Origin: Persephonella atlantica
GTDB taxonomy: Bacteria > Aquificota > Aquificia > Aquificales > Hydrogenothermaceae
NCBI RefSeq assembly: GCF_016617615.1
Contig: NZ_JAACYA010000001.1
Coordinates: forward strand, 682,001-746,000
DNA length: 64,000 nt
Direction: 5' to 3'
The notes under the pieces are model-generated. The model was given only the letters and a program-made list of their open reading frames with translations. It ran no database searches and was not told the DNA's origin. A program made the position numbers and the translations under genes. Positions 36,831-45,762 of this stretch are shown here, piece after piece (the first letter of the stretch is position 1; each line of letters opens with the position of its first letter).

Positions 36831-37568
36831 ATGAAGAAAAAACTATTGATAGGAGCTCTCCTCGTAGTCTCTACAGTCTCTTTTGCAGCTCAAAATAGTG
36901 CACCAGCAAACGCTGGAGGGCAGAACACACCCTCACAGAATACGCCTGCTGGTACACAACAACCTGGTAATAATAATAATCCCTCTGGAGGAAATGTTCA
37001 ACCTCCAGCTAATCCACCACAGAATCAGACAGGTTCATCCTCTGCTAATAGTCCAGCTAATCAACCTTCAATGCAGCAACCTGCAAATCAACCTCCATCA
37101 CAGACAAATCCATCTAACCTACCACAAAATCAAGCAAATTCATCCTCCGCTAATAACGAGATAAAACAGCTCATAGAACAGATCAAATCTGCTCCAGCAA
37201 ATGAAAAATATATTTATATGAACAAGCTAAAAGATGCTTTGAGAGAAATGAGCGAGCATCAGAGAAAAGAGGTCATTGAAAAATTAACTGAAGAGTTGAT
37301 GGAAGGACATGAACATCACGAACACATGGATGAGCATGAACACGACAGATACTACGAAGACAGAGAACATCATGAAGAGTACGAAGAACACGAACGTTAC
37401 GAAAGTCATGAAGAAATGTACGAAAAATCTTACGAAGATTACGAGAAAACAGAACATCTATATGAAAACAGTACAGAAGACAGGATGGGCAGTTACGAAG
37501 AAAGATCTTCCGAGATAAATAGTTCAGATATATATGAGAGAACTATAGAAAAAGAAGAAGATGACTAA
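36831..37568 (+). CDS. Secreted Pro/Asn/Gln-rich and His/acid-rich protein
   Basis: I do not recognise a family. The 245-residue product has a signal peptide (1-19, cleavage near SFA-A), a low-complexity segment at about 20-109 built from Asn, Gln, Pro, Gly and Ser with two imperfect copies of QNQxxSSSAN (about 64-73 and 99-108), a short helical segment (110-158, EIKQLIEQIK onwards) and a tail (159-245) packed with Glu, Asp, His and Tyr. Nearly all 12 His residues lie in this tail (160, 162, 163, 165, 169, 171, 180, 181, 187, 193, 209). The tail looks able to bind divalent metals or protons. It has GGAGG ahead of the ATG and is followed by a barrel gene and a two-component system. Confidence 0.75.
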   Translation: MKKKLLIGALLVVSTVSFAAQNSAPANAGGQNTPSQNTPAGTQQPGNNNNPSGGNVQPPANPPQNQTGSSSANSPANQPSMQQPANQPPSQTNPSNLPQNQANSSSANNEIKQLIEQIKSAPANEKYIYMNKLKDALREMSEHQRKEVIEKLTEELMEGHEHHEHMDEHEHDRYYEDREHHEEYEEHERYESHEEMYEKSYEDYEKTEHLYENSTEDRMGSYEERSSEINSSDIYERTIEKEEDD

Positions 37569-37594
37569 TAAATAAAATAACAGGGGTAGGAAAG

Positions 37595-38341
37595 ATGAGA
37601 AAATTTTTGTTGTTCCTTGCAGTAATCCCTTCTGCTGCTCTTGCATTTACTGACTCAGACCTTGATGGGGTGGAGGACAGCGTGGACCGGTGTCCCCGCA
37701 CCCCTCTTTTTGTAAAAGTGGACAAGTATGGATGTCCCATTAAAAAGAGGGGAATTTTTTACTTTAAAGTCGGTCTTGCACATACAGAAGACAGCCGTTT
37801 CAACAATACATTAACAAATGTTACGTTTGGCTATTCCTACAGAAGATTTTACTTCTCCCTTACAACAAAATATTACATCAATGATTCTATCAGAAACAAA
37901 AGTGGATTAGGGGACACATACCTATTTGGAAGTTACTCATTCTACTGGAAAAAGCTTTTTATCAATCCCGGTCTATCTATTAAACTGCCTACAGCATCCG
38001 ATAACTTTGGTACAGGAAATGTAGATTTTATACCCTCACTAACACTTGACTACTTGATAAACAAAAAATTTGACGCATTTTTCTACTATGGATATGTGTT
38101 CAGAGGAAGTGACAAAGTGGGTGACAATTATACAGTTTCTGTAGGTGGTGGATATAAAGTGGCTAAACCCATATATGCGAGCTTATCACTTGATACAGAT
38201 AAAAACGGAAGTAATTACCTGTCTTTCTTTGGGATATACCGGTTTACCAAAAAATATTACACAACACTGAATTACAGCCATGGTCTAAATAATAAAGCTG
38301 TTGACCACTATATATCTATGAAACTGGGGGTAAAATTTTGA
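37595..38341 (+). CDS. Outer-membrane barrel with N-terminal TSP3 calcium motif
   Basis: The 248-residue protein has a signal peptide (1-17, ending ALA), then the thrombospondin type 3 repeat DSDLDGVEDSVDRCP (about 20-34) with the Asp-x-Asp-x-Asp-Gly calcium pattern and a Cys pair (33 and 49), then a beta barrel of about 10-12 strands ending in aromatic KLGVKF. TSP3 repeats usually sit beside OmpA-like domains; here the barrel takes that place, which is less usual. The start has a GGGGTAGG-type site. It is 26 bp after the His/acid-rich gene and overlaps the response regulator by 4 bases. Role unknown: a pore or a surface sensor are both possible. Confidence 0.8.
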   Translation: MRKFLLFLAVIPSAALAFTDSDLDGVEDSVDRCPRTPLFVKVDKYGCPIKKRGIFYFKVGLAHTEDSRFNNTLTNVTFGYSYRRFYFSLTTKYYINDSIRNKSGLGDTYLFGSYSFYWKKLFINPGLSIKLPTASDNFGTGNVDFIPSLTLDYLINKKFDAFFYYGYVFRGSDKVGDNYTVSVGGGYKVAKPIYASLSLDTDKNGSNYLSFFGIYRFTKKYYTTLNYSHGLNNKAVDHYISMKLGVKF

Positions 38342-38961
38342 ATGGGAAGGTCCTCCTTATAGAGGATGACCATATCCTCGCAAAAAGTCTTGCGAAATTT
38401 TTAGAGATTAATGGCTTTAAAGTAGATATAGCTCCCTCCTATGAAGAGGGAGCGTTTAAGACACTTGATAACAAGTACGATATATATCTTATAGATGTTA
38501 ATTTAGGTGACGGAAATGGAATTGACCTGTTAGAAGCCCTGAAACTATCAGAAGATGAAACACCTGCAATTTTTATAAGTGCTTTGAAAGACATCAAAAC
38601 AATAGCCAAAAGCTTTGAAGTTGGAGCAGAAGATTATATAAAAAAACCTTTTGACCCCGAAGAACTGCTCATAAGAATAAAAGGAAGACTGAAGAAAAAA
38701 GAAACACTAAAATACGGAGACATCATATTTAAAAACGGCAGATTCTTTAAAAATGGTAAAGAGATTCAGTTGGGGGAAGTCCAGAAAGATATACTGCTAA
38801 AACTGATAGAAAACAGAGGCAGAGTAGTACCTAAAGAAATATTATACGACCTCATGTACAGTCCTTCTCCAACAGCCTTAAGGGTTATGTTAAACAAAAT
38901 AAAGAAAAAAACAGGAATTGAGATTAAGGCTGTTCGTGGAATAGGATATGTTATTGATTAA
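38338..38961 (+). CDS. OmpR-family response regulator
   Basis: The 207-residue regulator has a receiver domain with acidic pair Asp10-Asp11, phospho-acceptor Asp53 and Lys103, and a short winged-helix DNA-binding domain from about 128 ending with VRGIGYVI, the OmpR hallmark. TTG at 38338 overlaps the stop of the barrel gene (TTGA), giving translational coupling; no better start is seen. It is short for the family (typically about 225), because the linker and wing are trimmed. The kinase follows directly with a 14-base overlap. Its likely targets are this very operon, by position. Confidence 0.9.
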   Translation: MNGKVLLIEDDHILAKSLAKFLEINGFKVDIAPSYEEGAFKTLDNKYDIYLIDVNLGDGNGIDLLEALKLSEDETPAIFISALKDIKTIAKSFEVGAEDYIKKPFDPEELLIRIKGRLKKKETLKYGDIIFKNGRFFKNGKEIQLGEVQKDILLKLIENRGRVVPKEILYDLMYSPSPTALRVMLNKIKKKTGIEIKAVRGIGYVID

Positions 38962-40006
38962 AAAACTGTTCAGCTATACAAGATATGAGAAAGAATCATT
39001 TATAAAATCTTTTCTTCTATTTTTTCTTTCAATGGAAACACTTTTTGCTATTATAACAGTGCTGTATTTCCTCAACCAGACGTCAGATCTAAAGAATGAG
39101 ATATTTCTCAAACTGAAAAATTACAGCTATGTTCTGAAAGGAAATGATTACAAAGTTGAGCTATCTCCACACTCAAAAAATATCAATTTTTACCAGTTAT
39201 ATGAAGACGGAGACAGACTGTACATATATATTCCAATACCATTTATGGAAGAAGACGTTCTGAAAATTATTTATCCCGAAAAAAGATACAAAAGACAAAA
39301 AGAGGAACTATTAAAAGAGATTTTCACTGTTTTCTCCATTGTAACTGTCTTTATTTTAATCCTTTCTTTTGCCTTTTCTGTATACTCTATTAATCCTCTG
39401 AGAAAATCTCTGAAAATGATAAACGAGTTTATTCAGGACATTACACACGATATAAATACTCCTATATCTTCTATGCTTATAAATCTGAAAATGCTCAAAA
39501 TGAAATATCCTGAAGATGAAGAGGTAAAAATGCTTGAATCTGCAATTTCAAAACTAAACTCCATAAATGAAAATCTGTCTTTTTTAAACCAGGAAGTACG
39601 GAAAAATATAGCAGATGTAAACATAAAAGAGATAGTAGAAGAAGAGATAAAACAGATGAAAAATATCTTCCCGGACATCAAAGTAAAGACATATCTAAAC
39701 GACGTTAATATAAAAACGGACAAAACAGCATTGAGAAGAATTGTTTCCAACATTTTATCCAATGCTTTTAAACATAACATCAAAAATGGATGGGTAAATG
39801 TGTATCTTACCAAAGATTACATTAAGGTGGTAAACAGTTCCAGAACCATAAAAAATCCCTCAAAGCTGTTTGAAAGATATTACAGAGAATCGCAGAGAGG
39901 TCTTGGCCTTGGACTTTCTATTGTTCAAAAACTGTCTGAAGAACTGGGTTTTAGAATAAAAATAGAAGCTACTGGAAACAAATTCTCTATCATTATCTAC
40001 TTCTAA
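38948..40006 (+). CDS. Sensor histidine kinase of the cassette
   Basis: A 352-residue membrane kinase. Two transmembrane helices (about 21-42 and 125-147) frame a small sensor domain of roughly 80 residues (43-124) with many Tyr, Lys and Glu. The H-box has His167 in DITHDINTPIS, a variant of the usual HELRTPL; the ATP site shows an N-box with Asn272 (SNAFKHN), a divergent G1 region (KVVNSS) and a G2 box RGLGLGLSIV. It should phosphorylate the adjacent OmpR-like regulator. The signal is unknown; the preceding His/acid-rich protein could present it (inference). Confidence 0.88.
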   Translation: MLLIKKLFSYTRYEKESFIKSFLLFFLSMETLFAIITVLYFLNQTSDLKNEIFLKLKNYSYVLKGNDYKVELSPHSKNINFYQLYEDGDRLYIYIPIPFMEEDVLKIIYPEKRYKRQKEELLKEIFTVFSIVTVFILILSFAFSVYSINPLRKSLKMINEFIQDITHDINTPISSMLINLKMLKMKYPEDEEVKMLESAISKLNSINENLSFLNQEVRKNIADVNIKEIVEEEIKQMKNIFPDIKVKTYLNDVNIKTDKTALRRIVSNILSNAFKHNIKNGWVNVYLTKDYIKVVNSSRTIKNPSKLFERYYRESQRGLGLGLSIVQKLSEELGFRIKIEATGNKFSIIIYF

Positions 40007-40052
40007 TAATATATAATATTGTAATATTAAGATATAATTATGGAGGTATATA

Positions 40053-41213
40053 GTGAAGAAAATTCTGATTTTAGGAGGCGGTATAGGAGGTGTTGAGGCT
40101 GCAATATCTGCTGTTAAGGAAGGCTTTGAGGTTGAGCTGATATCTGAGAGGGATTATCTGTTTGTATATCCTGTATCTATATGGATACCTACTGGGGAGG
40201 TAAGGTCTGAAGATGTAAAAATAAGTTTAGAAGAGATAGCCGAAAAAAGAGGTTTCTCTTTCAGACAGGGAAAAGTCAAAGAGATAAATACTGATGCCGT
40301 TTTGTTAGAAGACGGAAAAGAGATAAGAGATTTTGATTACCTGATTATAGCTATTGGACAGCAGAAACTAAAACATAAAGGCATTGAACACACCCTATCT
40401 GTGTGCGGTTCTCCTGAAGAGATACTACAGATAAAAGAAAGATTAGACAGTCTTATTCAAAATGGAAAAGGAAAAATTGCTTTTGGTTTTGGCGGAAATC
40501 CCAAAGCTCCCGAAGCGGTAAGGGGAGGTCCTGTGTTTGAAGTGATGTTTAATGTCCATAACTATCTGAAAAAGCTAGGCATAAGAGAAAACTTTGAGCT
40601 GACATTTTTTGCACCGATGGAAAAACCAGGAGCAAGACTTGGAGAGAAAGCTCTAAAGATGATGGACATGATGTTTAAAAATATGAACATCAAAAAAATA
40701 ACAGGCAAAAAGATAAAAGAGTTCAGAGAAGATGGTGTTTTGCTTGAGGACGAAACATTTATCAGCTCAGACCTGACGCTGTTTACACCTGCAGGAGACG
40801 GACATCCTGTGATTAAAAACTCAGACCTTCCAAAGACAGAAGCAGGATTTTTGAAGATAGAGCCTACATGTCAGGTATCTGGAATTGAGAACATATACGG
40901 TGTTGGAGATGTATGCTCCATTGAAGGACCCCAGTGGAGAGCAAAACAGGGACATCTTGCTGAAGTTATGGCAAGAGCCACAGCCCACAACATTGCAGTA
41001 AAAGAGGGTCTAAAATCTGGAAATTTTGAAACCTACACAGACCACATAAACATTATGTGTCTGATGGATACAGGAAATGGTGGAGCTTTAGCTTACAGAA
41101 GCGATAAAAAAGCTGTGCTTCTACCTCTGCCTGTGATTGGACACTGGATGAAAAAAGCATGGGGTATTTACTACAGGCTGAACAAATTAGGAAAAATCCC
41201 AAAGATTATTTAA
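40053..41213 (+). CDS. SQR-like FAD-dependent oxidoreductase
   Basis: The 386-residue flavoprotein resembles sulfide:quinone oxidoreductase and flavocytochrome c-sulfide dehydrogenase subunits: FAD loop ILGGGIGGVEAA (6-17), second FAD motif IYGVGDVC near 281-288 and the SQR-like end CLMDTGNGGALAYR followed by a basic amphipathic stretch (HWMKKAWGIYYRLNKLGKI) for membrane attachment. Cys residues are 118, 273, 288 and 336; Cys118 and Cys336 align in context with two of the three SQR cysteines, but the position next to GGPVFEVMF, which carries the middle redox Cys in SQR, has none. Sulfide oxidation is therefore not certain. GTG start after GGAGG; a hairpin follows the stop. Confidence 0.75.
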   Translation: MKKILILGGGIGGVEAAISAVKEGFEVELISERDYLFVYPVSIWIPTGEVRSEDVKISLEEIAEKRGFSFRQGKVKEINTDAVLLEDGKEIRDFDYLIIAIGQQKLKHKGIEHTLSVCGSPEEILQIKERLDSLIQNGKGKIAFGFGGNPKAPEAVRGGPVFEVMFNVHNYLKKLGIRENFELTFFAPMEKPGARLGEKALKMMDMMFKNMNIKKITGKKIKEFREDGVLLEDETFISSDLTLFTPAGDGHPVIKNSDLPKTEAGFLKIEPTCQVSGIENIYGVGDVCSIEGPQWRAKQGHLAEVMARATAHNIAVKEGLKSGNFETYTDHINIMCLMDTGNGGALAYRSDKKAVLLPLPVIGHWMKKAWGIYYRLNKLGKIPKII

Positions 41214-41233
41214 AAGCGGGCTTTTAAGCCCGC
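41211..41233 (-). terminator. Terminator between the SQR-like gene and acnB
   Basis: A perfect 8-bp inverted repeat (GCGGGCTT at 41216-41223, AAGCCCGC at 41226-41233) lies between the convergent stops. On the minus strand it is followed by TTTTA, so it best serves acnB; on the plus strand only CAATTTA follows. It may act in both directions. Confidence 0.75.
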
Positions 41234-41240
41234 CAATTTA

Positions 41241-43832
41241 TCAGAAAGTATAGACTGCATCAGCAATCAAGATGTCAAGTTCCTCTTCTGGAAGTTCGTG
41301 GAAATTGAGGAATCTGTAAACTTGCTCTTCTTTACCTGCTATCTTTTCCTCCATATATTTGTGATATTCTTCAACAGTAGGCAGTCTTCCTAATATTGCA
41401 CAGATGGCAGAAATCTCAGCTGAACCAAGGTAAACTTTTGCATCTTTACCCATTCTGTTATCAAAGTTTCTTGTTGATGTGGACATCACAATAGCACCAT
41501 CTCTAACTCTTGCCTGATTACCCATACACAGAGAACATCCAGGAACCTCTGTTCTTGCACCGGCTACACCATAGATGTTGTAATAACCTTCTTCTATCAG
41601 TCTCCTTTCGTCCATCTTCGTTGGAGGAACAATCCACAGTCTTGTTGGTATCTGTCCCTCACCTCTGAGTATCTCTCCAACAGCCCTGAAATGACCAATG
41701 TTTGTCATACAGGAGCCTACAAACACTTCATCAATGTTCTTTGGCCTTCTATCGTCTGCTAAAACTTCAGAAAGTGTAGCAACATCGTCAGGGTCATTTG
41801 GACAAGCTAATATTGGCTCTTTAATCTCATTAAGGTCTATCTCTATTACCGCCGCATACTCAGCATTCTCATCAGCTTCAAGAAGTTCAGGATTATCAAG
41901 CCATGCTTTCATCTTATCAATTCTTCTCTGGAGGGTTCTTGCGTCCTGATATCCTGCTTCTATCATCTTTTCAAGGAGTTTTATGTTTGACTGGATGTAT
42001 TCAATAACAGGTTCTTTGTTCAGTTTCACTGTGCAGGCTGCTGCACTTCTCTCTGCAGAAGCATCAGAAAGCTCAAAAGCCTGCTCCACTTTCAGATTTT
42101 CTAAACCTTCTATCTCCAAAATTCTTCCTGCAAATATGTTTTTCTTACCCTGTTTCTCTACTGTTAAAAGTCCCTGCTTTATTGCATAGTATGGAATAGC
42201 ATTAACAAGGTCTCTGACAGTTATTCCCGGCTGTATCTCACCTTTAAATCTGACTAAGACAGATTCTGGCATATTCAGAGGCATTGTTCCCGTAACAGCT
42301 GCAAATGCTACAAGCCCTGAACCAGCAGGGAAAGATATTCCAATTGGAAATCTTGTGTGGGAGTCAGCTCCTGTTCCAACAGTGTCAGGAAGAACCATTC
42401 TGTTCAGCCATGAGTGTATAACACCATCTCCCGGTCTGAGGGATACGCCACCTCTTTTGATAATAAACTGGGGAAGTGTCAGCTGGAGTTTAACGTCAGC
42501 TGGTTTTGGATATGCAGCTGTATGGCAGAAAGACTGCATAACAAGGTCTGCTCCAAAGGAGAGAGCAGCAAGCTCTTTTATCTCATCCCTTGTCATTGCT
42601 CCTGTTGTGTCCTGTGAACCAACAGTTAAAACCTGCGGCTCAACATACATTCCCGGCCTCACACCTTCCATCCCACATGCTCTTCCAACTATTTTCTGGG
42701 CCAGTGTGTACCCAACACCTTCCTTCTCAGGCGGCTGCTCTGGTCTGATAAATATCTGCTCTTCAGGCATTCCAAGGGCTTCTCTTGCTTTTCTCGTGAG
42801 GTTTCTTCCTATTATCAGAGGAATTCTACCGCCTGCCCTCACTTCATCTGGGAGGGTGTTAGGCTTCAGCTCAAATGTGGCAACAACTTCTCCGTTTTTA
42901 ACAATCTTTCCTTCGTAAGGGTAAATATCTATAACATCGCCAGTTTCAAGCTTTGAAACATCAGCAATAATTGGAAGACCTCCTGAGTCTTCCCATGTAT
43001 TAAAGAATATTGGAGCTATAACTCCACCTATTACAACACCACCTCTTCTTTTGTTTGGAACGTAAGGAATATCTTCACCAATCCACCACATAAGGGAGTT
43101 TGTTGCAGACTTTCTTGAAGAACCTGTTCCAACAACATCGCCTACAAATGCAACAGGATGACCTTTCTTCTTAAGCTCCTGTATTTTCTGTATTGCATCA
43201 GGCATTTTAGCCTGAAGCATAGAAAGTGCATGAAGCGGTATATCACTTCTTGTTGATGCTTCCCTTGCAGGAGAAAGATCATCAGTGTTTGTTTCTCCGG
43301 GAACTTTAAACACTGTAACAGTTATTTTCTCTGGAAGAGGCTCTTTTGATAAGAACCACTCTGCATTTGCCCAGCTTTCTAAAACCTCCTGTGCATACTT
43401 GTTTCCAGACTTTGCCAGATCTACCACATCATTAAAGTAGTCGTAAACAAGAAGAATATTTTTCAGAGCTTTTGCTGCTGCTTTTGCTATCTCCTCGTCC
43501 TTGTGGGAAAGTGCTTTTATCAGAGGTTCTACATTGTAACCTCCAAGCATTGTTCCTAAAATCTCAACAGCATGGACAGGAGTTATAGCTAAAGACTTTT
43601 TCTTGCCTTCTATAATATCAGCTAAAAACTTTGCCTTTACAAATGCAGCATCATCAACACCTGGTGGAACTCTGTTCAGAAATAAATCCATCAGGAACTC
43701 TTCCTCAACGATAGGGACCTGCTGCAGTAGCTCAACGAGCTGCTCAACCTGCTTTGCATTTAACGGAAGTGGCGGAATACCTAATTTTTCCCTTTCTTCT
43801 GCATGCTTTCTGTATTCTTCTATAAAACCCAT
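41241..43832 (-). CDS. acnB: Aconitate hydratase B
   Basis: The 863-residue Fe-S enzyme interconverts citrate and isocitrate through cis-aconitate. The order HEAT-like N-terminal domain (1-160), swivel domain, then the catalytic domains is that of AcnB, not AcnA/IRP. The [4Fe-4S] cysteines are visible near residue 708 ([12 protein letters not shown]) and near 765-768 ([13 protein letters not shown]). In Aquificota the cycle runs in the reductive direction to fix CO2, where this enzyme makes isocitrate from 2-oxoglutarate-derived precursors or the reverse; the direction cannot be read from the sequence. AGGTGA precedes the ATG. Confidence 0.95.
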   Translation of the reverse strand: MGFIEEYRKHAEEREKLGIPPLPLNAKQVEQLVELLQQVPIVEEEFLMDLFLNRVPPGVDDAAFVKAKFLADIIEGKKKSLAITPVHAVEILGTMLGGYNVEPLIKALSHKDEEIAKAAAKALKNILLVYDYFNDVVDLAKSGNKYAQEVLESWANAEWFLSKEPLPEKITVTVFKVPGETNTDDLSPAREASTRSDIPLHALSMLQAKMPDAIQKIQELKKKGHPVAFVGDVVGTGSSRKSATNSLMWWIGEDIPYVPNKRRGGVVIGGVIAPIFFNTWEDSGGLPIIADVSKLETGDVIDIYPYEGKIVKNGEVVATFELKPNTLPDEVRAGGRIPLIIGRNLTRKAREALGMPEEQIFIRPEQPPEKEGVGYTLAQKIVGRACGMEGVRPGMYVEPQVLTVGSQDTTGAMTRDEIKELAALSFGADLVMQSFCHTAAYPKPADVKLQLTLPQFIIKRGGVSLRPGDGVIHSWLNRMVLPDTVGTGADSHTRFPIGISFPAGSGLVAFAAVTGTMPLNMPESVLVRFKGEIQPGITVRDLVNAIPYYAIKQGLLTVEKQGKKNIFAGRILEIEGLENLKVEQAFELSDASAERSAAACTVKLNKEPVIEYIQSNIKLLEKMIEAGYQDARTLQRRIDKMKAWLDNPELLEADENAEYAAVIEIDLNEIKEPILACPNDPDDVATLSEVLADDRRPKNIDEVFVGSCMTNIGHFRAVGEILRGEGQIPTRLWIVPPTKMDERRLIEEGYYNIYGVAGARTEVPGCSLCMGNQARVRDGAIVMSTSTRNFDNRMGKDAKVYLGSAEISAICAILGRLPTVEEYHKYMEEKIAGKEEQVYRFLNFHELPEEELDILIADAVYTF

Positions 43833-44036
43833 CTTTCACCTCTCCTAACATTTATTTTTAGACAGATAATTATAATTGATTAAAAACAAAAAAATCAAAC
43901 ACTGTTTTAAAAATATTTCTTCAAACACAATTTCAAACTATGATTAATATTATAAAAGCCTTAGAAAACTACTGAGAAGCCCCAGTAAAAACAAAATGTC
44001 AGGTCATAGCTGTAGTGATTAGAGGTCTGATCCTCC
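43833..44036. other. 204-bp intergenic region with no recognised gene
   Basis: The gap between acnB and the Uma2-type gene is AT-rich. I see no tRNA cloverleaf, no hairpin with a T-run and no open frame with a ribosome binding site. On the minus strand it should hold the acnB promoter, but no clear -35/-10 pair stands out. Confidence 0.5.
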
Positions 44037-44567
44037 TTATTCAATAATATCTTTCACTTTAGCTTTTAGACCGTCTATAAACTCTAACTCCTCATCAAAA
44101 GTGTAAAGATTTATGCTTTTTTTTCCATTTTGATAAAGATACACTTTTTGCGTCTGTGGATCAATAAGTATAACTCTTGGAACACCTATTTTAAAGTAAT
44201 CCTCAATTTTTTCTTCCATCTCTGATACGGTATTATTGGGAGAAATAATCTCTATTATCAAATCAGGCGGTATCTCAAGAATACCTTTTGGTTTCTCTTT
44301 TAATCTTTCCTTACTTATATAAACAATATCTGCCCCCCTTATTCTAAGGGGATCTCGTGAAATCAGAATTCCAACCTCTCCAGATGAGACATACCCTTTA
44401 TCTTTTAGTTTTTTTCTTAAAAAATATCCAATATCCAGTTCAATCTCTCCATGTTCAAATCCTGTCGGTGCCATCTCAACAATATCTCCATCTATAATCT
44501 CATAACTTCCCTCGGGAAGCCTGTTTATATCTTTATAAGTCAGCTTTCTCTTTTCTAAAACAGACAT
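44037..44567 (-). CDS. Uma2 family (DUF820) endonuclease-fold protein
   Basis: A 176-residue protein of the Uma2/DUF820 family with a PD-(D/E)XK nuclease-type core: EIIDGDIVEMAPTG, then GADIVYISKERL and the strand PDLIIEIISPNNT carrying the acidic and Glu residues of the core, followed by YFKIGVPRVILIDPQTQKVYLY. These are abundant in cyanobacteria and thermophiles; their physiological role is unproven and some belong to selfish or defence-related elements. It is alone here, 104 bp after the bpsA stop with a terminator between, and no obvious mobile sequence flanks it. Confidence 0.85.
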   Translation of the reverse strand: MSVLEKRKLTYKDINRLPEGSYEIIDGDIVEMAPTGFEHGEIELDIGYFLRKKLKDKGYVSSGEVGILISRDPLRIRGADIVYISKERLKEKPKGILEIPPDLIIEIISPNNTVSEMEEKIEDYFKIGVPRVILIDPQTQKVYLYQNGKKSINLYTFDEELEFIDGLKAKVKDIIE

Positions 44568-44641
44568 TTTTATACCCTGATGATTTTGTTTCTTTTAATT
44601 TAGATTTAGATGGGGAGAATTTCAACAGATGATCTTGAAAT

Positions 44642-44663
44642 AAAAAGGGGCTTTAACGCCCCC
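44642..44663 (-). terminator. Rho-independent terminator after bpsA
   Basis: On the minus strand a stem GGGGC (complement of 44658-44662) and GCCCC (complement of 44647-44651) with a 6-base loop is followed by TTTTTA. It ends the transcript M16 homologue-speE-bpsA about 9 bases after the bpsA stop. Confidence 0.75.
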
Positions 44664-44671
44664 TTGTTTGT

Positions 44672-45748
44672 TCAAGTTGTTGAACCTTCTTCGTCTAAGT
44701 AGAGCTCTCTGAATACTTCATCTTTTATCTGTATGTTTTCACCTTTAAATCCAGGCATTGCCTCAATTCTGTACCATGCAGACCTGTACCATATATCAGA
44801 AGGTCCTTTGCTTACAGGTGCTACCTTTTGAGCTCTTGTCTCTTCGTGATACTCCCAGTTCATGTATGCATTAAAGTCCTGAATAATGTCTGTTATTACC
44901 ATTCCGTAATCGTTTATAAGGGCTTTTTGGAATTTTTGCCATCTGTTGAGAGATGAGTCCCTGAGAGTCAGACCGAAGTATCCTGCAGAGCCTTCTCCTT
45001 TGAGTGAGGCGATACCTCTTGCAATAAATGCTTTAAATGCTTTTACAGTTTCAGGTGGATCTGTGATAAACACATCAAATGCTCCTATCCACTCCTCTGG
45101 GAATGGATTTCTCAGGTCAAATCTTATAGCTTCAGCGTTATCTACTCCAAGCTCTTTGAATATTCTGTTGTCAAAATCTATTGCCCTCTCATCTATATCT
45201 AATATCAAAACTCTTCTTGGAAGACCTGTAAGGGCTACAGCAAGACCTGTAAGGTCATCTTCAGCTCCCATAACTAAAATATCCCTATTTCTAAGGTCTT
45301 CCCTTGAATCAAGGAAAAGAACTCTTGAAATAGTAGTTTCAGGAGTTACAGAACCCTGATCATACTCCTGAATTGCCTTAGGTCTGTCCTTTGCAAGTTC
45401 AACAAATGTTCTATACCAGTCTTTATTTGCATAAAACGGTATTCCCCTTCCTTCACACGCCTGACAGGTATAATCCACATAAGGAGGAATGTTCAGCTCT
45501 TTTACAAGACTGACTCCTTTTTCTGTAAGGAAAACTTCATCGTTTTCCACTTTTACAAAACCTTCCGATATTAAACCCCTTACTATCTCTGATGCTGCAG
45601 GAACAGGCAGATCTGAATAATCAACAATTTTCCAAAAGTCTGACGCAACCTGAATTGCTGCCAGCATCCTCTCAACATTTCTTGGTATTAGTCTAATGTT
45701 TGTTTTTTCTGTCGCCTCTTTAGCAACCTTTTCTAAAACTTCTGCCAA
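44672..45748 (-). CDS. bpsA: Branched-chain polyamine synthase (N4-bis(aminopropyl)spermidine synthase)
   Basis: The 358-residue protein matches BpsA (former DUF43), an aminopropyltransferase that adds aminopropyl groups to spermidine to make quaternary branched polyamines in thermophiles. It has an N-terminal winged-helix-like domain (1-90), a CxxC pair near 95 (CQACEGRG), and a Rossmann aminopropyltransferase core with VMGAEDDLTGLAVAL, LILDIDERAIDFDNR and the catalytic DPPET motif (Asp-Pro-Pro-Glu) near 232-236. It lies 14 bp after speE, which supplies its spermidine, and is closed by a terminator. Branched polyamines stabilise nucleic acids at high temperature, matching the reverse gyrase in this window. 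Confidence 0.92.
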   Translation of the reverse strand: MAEVLEKVAKEATEKTNIRLIPRNVERMLAAIQVASDFWKIVDYSDLPVPAASEIVRGLISEGFVKVENDEVFLTEKGVSLVKELNIPPYVDYTCQACEGRGIPFYANKDWYRTFVELAKDRPKAIQEYDQGSVTPETTISRVLFLDSREDLRNRDILVMGAEDDLTGLAVALTGLPRRVLILDIDERAIDFDNRIFKELGVDNAEAIRFDLRNPFPEEWIGAFDVFITDPPETVKAFKAFIARGIASLKGEGSAGYFGLTLRDSSLNRWQKFQKALINDYGMVITDIIQDFNAYMNWEYHEETRAQKVAPVSKGPSDIWYRSAWYRIEAMPGFKGENIQIKDEVFRELYLDEEGSTT

Positions 45749-45762
45749 TTGTTTACCTCCTT

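Noticed and set aside
36883-37164. Alternative-frame open frame inside the Pro/Asn/Gln-rich gene
   Set aside because: Low-complexity sequence often leaves a second frame open; the gene's own frame has a signal peptide, ribosome binding site and continuous reading through the His/acid tail.
37300-37520. Direct DNA repeats or CRISPR-like array in the His/acid-rich tail region
   Set aside because: The apparent periodicity comes from GAA, GAA/CAT and TAC codons of a biased protein; there are no equal-length repeats with unique spacers.
43833-44036. Small RNA or tRNA in the acnB-Uma2 gap
   Set aside because: No cloverleaf, no CCA end and no hairpin plus T-run; plain AT-rich sequence.
44037-44567. 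Uma2 gene as part of a mobile or defence island
   Set aside because: It is alone, with ordinary base composition and no flanking repeats, integrase, methylase or toxin gene.
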